Assembly (NCBI GenBank): GCA_016291915.1 | Contig: JAEEZP010000225.1 | Coordinates: forward strand, 1-18,905 | Direction of reading: 5' to 3' | Length of the DNA stretch: 18,905 nucleotides | Source of the DNA: Prevotella sp. | GTDB lineage: Bacteria > Bacteroidota > Bacteroidia > Bacteroidales > Bacteroidaceae | Position numbers and translations under genes: made by a program | The notes under the pieces: generated by a model | Database searches by the model: none | Told to the model about the DNA's origin: nothing | What the model saw: only the letters and a program-made list of their open reading frames with translations | In this document: positions 16,225 to 18,905 of the stretch, piece by piece | How positions within the stretch are numbered: the first letter of the stretch is position 1 | Layout of the letters: each line of letters starts with the position of its first letter

Positions 16225-16974
16225 ATGACGATTGCTATTGTACAGACGGATATTTGTTGGGCTGATCCTGCGGTCAACAGAAAGCGTATTGAAGAGTTGA
16301 TCATGGAGCAGTCTGCCGATCTCTTCGTGTTGCCGGAGATGTTCTCCACCGGCTTTGCCACACAACCTGAGGGTATTGCTGAAACGCAGGGAGAGTCGTT
16401 GGCATGGATGCGACAGATGGCGGTTGACAAACAGGCAGCTTTTGCAGGGAGCATCGCCATTCAGGAAAACAATCGTTATTACAACCGTTTCTATTTCGTA
16501 AAACCAGATGGTGAGGTTTCCACCTACGATAAACGCCATCTCTTTACCTACGGAGAGGAAGACCGTTATTTTACGGCAGGTTCTGAGCGTACGATTGTGG
16601 AATACCAAGGGATGCGCTTTCTGCTGGAGGTATGCTACGATCTGCGATTCCCCGTATGGAGCAGGAATCGGAAAGACTATGACATGATTCTCTACGTGGC
16701 CAACTGGCCCACCAGTAGGATGATTGTATGGAACACTTTATTAAAAGCCCGCGCCATCGAGAACCAGTGTTTCGTGGCAGGTGTCAACAGGGTTGGCAGT
16801 GATCCCACCTGTGAGTACAGCGGTGGGTCGATGGTCATCGACGCATACGGAAAGGTGATTGCCGACTGTGGTACAGATAGGGCTTGCTGCAAGACTGTTG
16901 AACTCGATATGGACCATCTGAATGCTTTCCGAAAGAAATTCCCAGTGCTCAATGACGCAGATATGCTGGGATAG
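16225..16974 (+). CDS. Carbon-nitrogen hydrolase, omega-amidase (YafV/Nit2-like)
   Basis: A 249-residue nitrilase-superfamily amidase. Omega-amidases hydrolyse alpha-ketoglutaramate or alpha-ketosuccinamate, the by-products of glutamine or asparagine transamination, in the cytoplasm. The catalytic Glu-Lys-Cys triad is visible: Glu38 in LPEMFSTGF (36-44), Lys103 in YDKRHLF (101-107) and Cys137 in EVCYDLRFPVWSRN (135-148). The pattern CYDLRFPVWSRN with YDKRHLFTYGEED is characteristic of the YafV group. I chose ATG 16225; a TTG at 16213 would add four residues but is less likely and nearly abuts the repeat array. The TAG stop falls in the first degenerate unit of heptamer array 2. It lies between the NagB-like fusion and purN, possibly co-transcribed; this context does not define the physiological substrate. 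Confidence 0.9.
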   Translation: MTIAIVQTDICWADPAVNRKRIEELIMEQSADLFVLPEMFSTGFATQPEGIAETQGESLAWMRQMAVDKQAAFAGSIAIQENNRYYNRFYFVKPDGEVSTYDKRHLFTYGEEDRYFTAGSERTIVEYQGMRFLLEVCYDLRFPVWSRNRKDYDMILYVANWPTSRMIVWNTLLKARAIENQCFVAGVNRVGSDPTCEYSGGSMVIDAYGKVIADCGTDRACCKTVELDMDHLNAFRKKFPVLNDADMLG

Positions 16975-17018
16975 GGTTTTTGGTTTAGGGTTTAGAGTGT
17001 AGAGTTTAGGGTTTAGGG
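16970..17018. repeat. Heptamer array 2 (TTTAGRG) between the amidase gene and purN
   Basis: Seven units in 7-base phase: GATAGGG (16970-16976, containing the amidase stop TAG), TTTTTGG, TTTAGGG, TTTAGAG, TGTAGAG, TTTAGGG and TTTAGGG (17012-17018). It shares a 28-base identical stretch with array 1 and a 20-base identical stretch (17000-17019) with array 3 (17663-17682). Confidence 0.85.
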
Positions 17019-17023
17019 TATAT

Positions 17024-17059
17024 GATATTATAGATATTATAGATATTATAGATAATATA
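17024..17059. repeat. Tandem 9-mer repeat (GATATTATA) upstream of purN
   Basis: Three perfect copies of GATATTATA (17024-17032, 17033-17041, 17042-17050) and one variant, GATAATATA (17051-17059), directly follow heptamer array 2. They run into the odd palindrome TATAGTCACTATA (17056-17068), 22 bases before the purN start. Copy number could vary by slippage; any effect on purN expression is speculative. Confidence 0.8.
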
Positions 17060-17090
17060 GTCACTATAGGTACTATCAAACTATTCAATT

Positions 17091-17672
17091 ATGAAAAAAG
17101 TCAATATTGCTATCTTTGTATCTGGCGGTGGTACTAACTGCGAGAACCTCATAGAATATTTCAAAGGATCATGGGTGAAGCCCACATTGGTTATCAGCAA
17201 CCGTGCTGATGCTTACGCTTTGGTTCGGGCAGCATCTCATAATGTGCCTACCACGGTTATCAACAAGAGTATGCTGAATAATCCTGACGTATTACTCCCG
17301 CTGCTGGACCAGTATCAGGTGGATTTCATCGTCTTGGCAGGATTCCTTCTTATGATACCCGACTACCTCATAGAGGCTTTCCCACAGAAAATCATCAACC
17401 TTCACCCGGCATTGTTACCGAAATATGGGGGTAAGGGAATGTGGGGGCATCACGTGCATGAAGCCGTGAAGGCTGCTGGAGAGACTGAGACAGGTATGAC
17501 TGTTCATTATGTCTCCAACGTATGTGATGGCGGTGAGATTATCCAGCAATTCCGTGTTGCCCTTTCACCGGATGATACCGTAGAGGATATCGCAGAGAAA
17601 GAGCATCAGCTCGAAATGGCTCACTTCCCCGCAGTGGTAGAAGAAGTGCTCCGAGAACGGTTTAGAGTTTAG
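17091..17672 (+). CDS. purN: Phosphoribosylglycinamide formyltransferase (PurN)
   Basis: PurN transfers a formyl group from 10-formyltetrahydrofolate to GAR, the third step of purine synthesis, in the cytoplasm. The 193-residue length fits the family. Visible motifs are the phosphate-binding loop FVSGGGTNCENLIEYF (9-24), VLAGFLLMIP (81-90), the catalytic INLHPALLPKYGGKGMWG (102-119; Asn103 and His105) and the Asp of VCDGGEIIQQ (Asp146). These correspond to E. coli Asn106, His108 and Asp144. The KYGGKGMWGHHVHEAV version is typical of Bacteroidota PurN. The upstream gap holds heptamer array 2 and a 9-mer tandem repeat. The last residues, FRV, and the stop TAG are encoded by heptamer array 3, so the C-terminus has an added repeat-derived tail. 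The neighbours do not belong to purine synthesis. Confidence 0.95.
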   Translation: MKKVNIAIFVSGGGTNCENLIEYFKGSWVKPTLVISNRADAYALVRAASHNVPTTVINKSMLNNPDVLLPLLDQYQVDFIVLAGFLLMIPDYLIEAFPQKIINLHPALLPKYGGKGMWGHHVHEAVKAAGETETGMTVHYVSNVCDGGEIIQQFRVALSPDDTVEDIAEKEHQLEMAHFPAVVEEVLRERFRV

Positions 17673-17688
17673 GGTTTAGGGTTTAGAG
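17661..17688. repeat. Heptamer array 3 (TTTAGRG) overlapping the end of purN
   Basis: Four perfect-phase units: TTTAGAG (17661-17667), TTTAGGG (17668-17674), TTTAGGG (17675-17681) and TTTAGAG (17682-17688). The purN frame reads TTT AGA GTT TAG, giving FRV and the stop at 17670-17672. Confidence 0.85.
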
Positions 17689-17717
17689 CCTATCTATAGG
17701 CACTAAAGTTACTATCA
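17688..17717. promoter_or_regulatory. Dyad and shared leader motif before the CobD-like gene
   Basis: GCCTAT-CT-ATAGGC (17688-17701) is a perfect 6-bp dyad directly after array 3. The stretch CTATAGGCACTA (17694-17705) followed by ACTATCA (17711-17717) resembles CTATAGGTACTATCA (17064-17078) upstream of purN, so the two leaders share a motif. Function is unknown; it may be part of the repeat unit. Confidence 0.35.
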
Positions 17718-17730
17718 TTTTCTATTGCTT

Positions 17731-18750
17731 ATGCTTATTGGTCACGGCGACGATATCTACGACTATGCCGGTAATATTCGGCATAATTTCAGTTCGAATG
17801 TCTTCTTGGATTTGCAGATGCCAGGGTTGAAAGAGCATCTGCAACAACACATCGATGACATCGATCACTACCCTCCTGCTACTCTTCTATATCATGAACG
17901 ACAGTTAGCCATCATGCACCGTATCAGACAAGGAGAGTGTATGATCACCAACGGTGCCACCGAGGCAATCTATCTGATAGCTCAGGCTACCGGTGGCTGT
18001 CATTCAGCGATCCTCATGCCTACCTTCAGCGAATATGAGGATGCTTGTCAGATGCACGAGCATCAGATACAGTATATCCGTTCCTTGCAAGAGGTAACCG
18101 ATGAGATGAATATGGTGTGGCTCTGCAACCCCAACAACCCTACAGGCTTGGTCATTCCCCGTGAAGAGATTGTCAACATAGCTTTTAACCACCCCAACAC
18201 GGTCTTTGTCATTGACCAGAGTTATGAGTTTTTCTGTTTGGAGGAACAACTGCAGCCACGTGAGGCTGTCTCGTTGGGGAATGTCATCCAACTGCATTCC
18301 ATGACAAAGAAATATGCTATCCCCGGCATCCGACTGGGATATATCACCGGCCCGAAACCCTTGATGGATACTTTGCGTGACTACCGTATGCCATGGAGTG
18401 TGAATGCTTTAGCCGTGAGTGCCTGTGACTACATCCTCAACCATCAGGATGCCTTCACTTTCGATATCGCTGCTTATCTGCAAGAGGCACAACGACTGTG
18501 GAAAGGACTTAATACGATCGAGGGTATGGAAGCACTTCCCACACATACCCACTTTATGCTGTTACACATCCCTTCACAAGATGCTATTATGCTGAAACGA
18601 CGGTTGGTGGATCATTACGGCATCTTAGTGCGTGCCGCCCATAATTTCAAAGGACTGGATCGCCACTATATCCGCGTGGCAACCCAGTCCCCAATGAGTA
18701 ATGACCTGTTGATACAAGCCTTTCAAGAGTTGTGTTATCCTCTTGACTAA
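17731..18750 (+). CDS. PLP-dependent class I/II aminotransferase, CobD-like (threonine-phosphate decarboxylase family)
   Basis: A 339-residue fold-type I PLP enzyme. CobD decarboxylates L-threonine-O-3-phosphate to aminopropanol phosphate for cobalamin; close relatives such as histidinol-phosphate aminotransferase transaminate. Visible features are GHGDDIYDYAGNIRHNFSSN (4-23, CobD-like N-terminus), TNGATEAIYLIA (73-84), the PLP-contacting CNPNNPTG (132-139), IDQSYEFF (161-168; Asp162 and Tyr165), the Schiff-base lysine in SMTKKYAIPGIRLGY (Lys193) and the carboxylate arginine in YIRVATQ (Arg315). AIPGIRLGY after the lysine and the N-terminus favour CobD over HisC, but no other cobalamin synthesis gene is near, so the reaction is uncertain. 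I chose ATG 17731 over an in-frame TTG at 17725. It follows purN by 58 bases and converges on the PfkB gene with a 5-base gap. Confidence 0.82.
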   Translation: MLIGHGDDIYDYAGNIRHNFSSNVFLDLQMPGLKEHLQQHIDDIDHYPPATLLYHERQLAIMHRIRQGECMITNGATEAIYLIAQATGGCHSAILMPTFSEYEDACQMHEHQIQYIRSLQEVTDEMNMVWLCNPNNPTGLVIPREEIVNIAFNHPNTVFVIDQSYEFFCLEEQLQPREAVSLGNVIQLHSMTKKYAIPGIRLGYITGPKPLMDTLRDYRMPWSVNALAVSACDYILNHQDAFTFDIAAYLQEAQRLWKGLNTIEGMEALPTHTHFMLLHIPSQDAIMLKRRLVDHYGILVRAAHNFKGLDRHYIRVATQSPMSNDLLIQAFQELCYPLD

Positions 18751-18755
18751 CCTAA

Positions 18756-18905
18756 TTACCCTTTTATCAATTCCTCCGGCAATACCGGCATAGCACCGTT
18801 CTGGGTGCATACATAAGCACTTACTGAAACGGCTAACTTATGTGCCTCAGCAACACTCTTGCCACTTAAGATAGCTGCGCAGAAAGAACCCGTAAACGAG
18901 TCGCC
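18756..18905 (-). CDS. PfkB-family carbohydrate kinase, C-terminal fragment (cut by window edge)
   Basis: The last 49 codons and the TAA stop (complement of 18756-18758) of a gene on the minus strand that continues beyond the window. The translation begins GDSFTGSFCAAILSGKSVAEA, matching the PfkB signature GAGDxFxG, in which the Asp is the catalytic base for sugar phosphorylation. It ends NGAMPVLPEELIKG, where PfkB kinases commonly close with a GA-x-P-x-LP motif. Fructokinase- or ribokinase-like enzymes both fit; the substrate cannot be told from this part. It converges with the CobD-like gene with only 5 bases between stop codons, and no terminator is visible in that gap. Confidence 0.85.
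   Translation of the reverse strand, partial: GDSFTGSFCAAILSGKSVAEAHKLAVSVSAYVCTQNGAMPVLPEELIKG

Noticed and set aside
16179..17688. TTTAGGG arrays as plant telomere contamination or a misassembly
   Set aside because: The arrays are short, contain TTTAGAG and TGTAGAG variants, lie in three places inside a continuous bacterial gene run and are read in frame as gene ends, so they belong to this chromosome.
16179..17688. Possible CRISPR array
   Set aside because: The repeats are 7 bases long with no unique spacers and no cas genes are present.
17725..17730. TTG start for the CobD-like gene
   Set aside because: It adds only two residues; the ATG at 17731 is the simpler choice.
1223..18750. CbiK-like and CobD-like genes as one cobalamin locus
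   Set aside because: They are 15 kb apart, separated by three terminators and unrelated operons, and no other cobalamin gene lies between them.

Overview
The window looks like a chromosomal segment of a Bacteroidota bacterium, most likely Prevotella/Segatella-like. The reasons are a SusC/SusD pair, a Bacteroidota-type ECF sigma/FecR pair, lipoproteins with acidic residues just after the lipobox cysteine, promoter candidates of the TAnnTTTG type, mostly absent Shine-Dalgarno sequences, and a fused NagB-like/PIG-L protein known from Bacteroides. All genes run on the + strand except a fragment at the right edge. No tRNA, rRNA, CRISPR array, insertion sequence or phage gene was seen.

Region 1 (1-2374): the C-terminal barrel of a classical TonB-dependent receptor overlaps, by 14 bases, a CbiK-family tetrapyrrole metal chelatase. 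The chelatase is a lipoprotein and carries a SDDDD-type surface-export signal. Together they suggest uptake and processing of a tetrapyrrole or metal at the outer membrane. A hairpin terminator follows.

Region 2 (2375-11757): a 299-bp intergenic region holds the terminator, a paired palindromic element, a 12-bp palindrome and a promoter candidate. It leads into an apparent operon of ECF sigma factor, FecR anti-sigma factor, SusC with an N-terminal STN signalling domain, SusD, a DUF4843-type lipoprotein and a PKD-like lipoprotein, closed by a strong terminator. This is the layout of a self-regulated nutrient importer (receptor senses ligand, FecR transmits, sigma factor activates), but no glycoside hydrolase or peptidase lies beside it. 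The substrate is therefore not evident. Oligopeptide uptake is one possibility by analogy.

Region 3 (11865-14032): one large exported protein with two consecutive DUF4369-like/thioredoxin (TlpA-like) modules, each with its own CxxC and cis-proline, followed by a terminator.

Region 4 (14100-18905): a promoter candidate, then the NagB-like/PIG-L fusion, an omega-amidase-type nitrilase, purN and a CobD-like PLP enzyme. A PfkB sugar kinase converges from the right edge. The first three junctions carry arrays of a heptamer (consensus TTTAGRG, resembling a plant telomere repeat). All three upstream genes end inside these arrays, so the repeat supplies their stop codons and, for two, the final residues. 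This is the most unusual DNA-level signal in the window.
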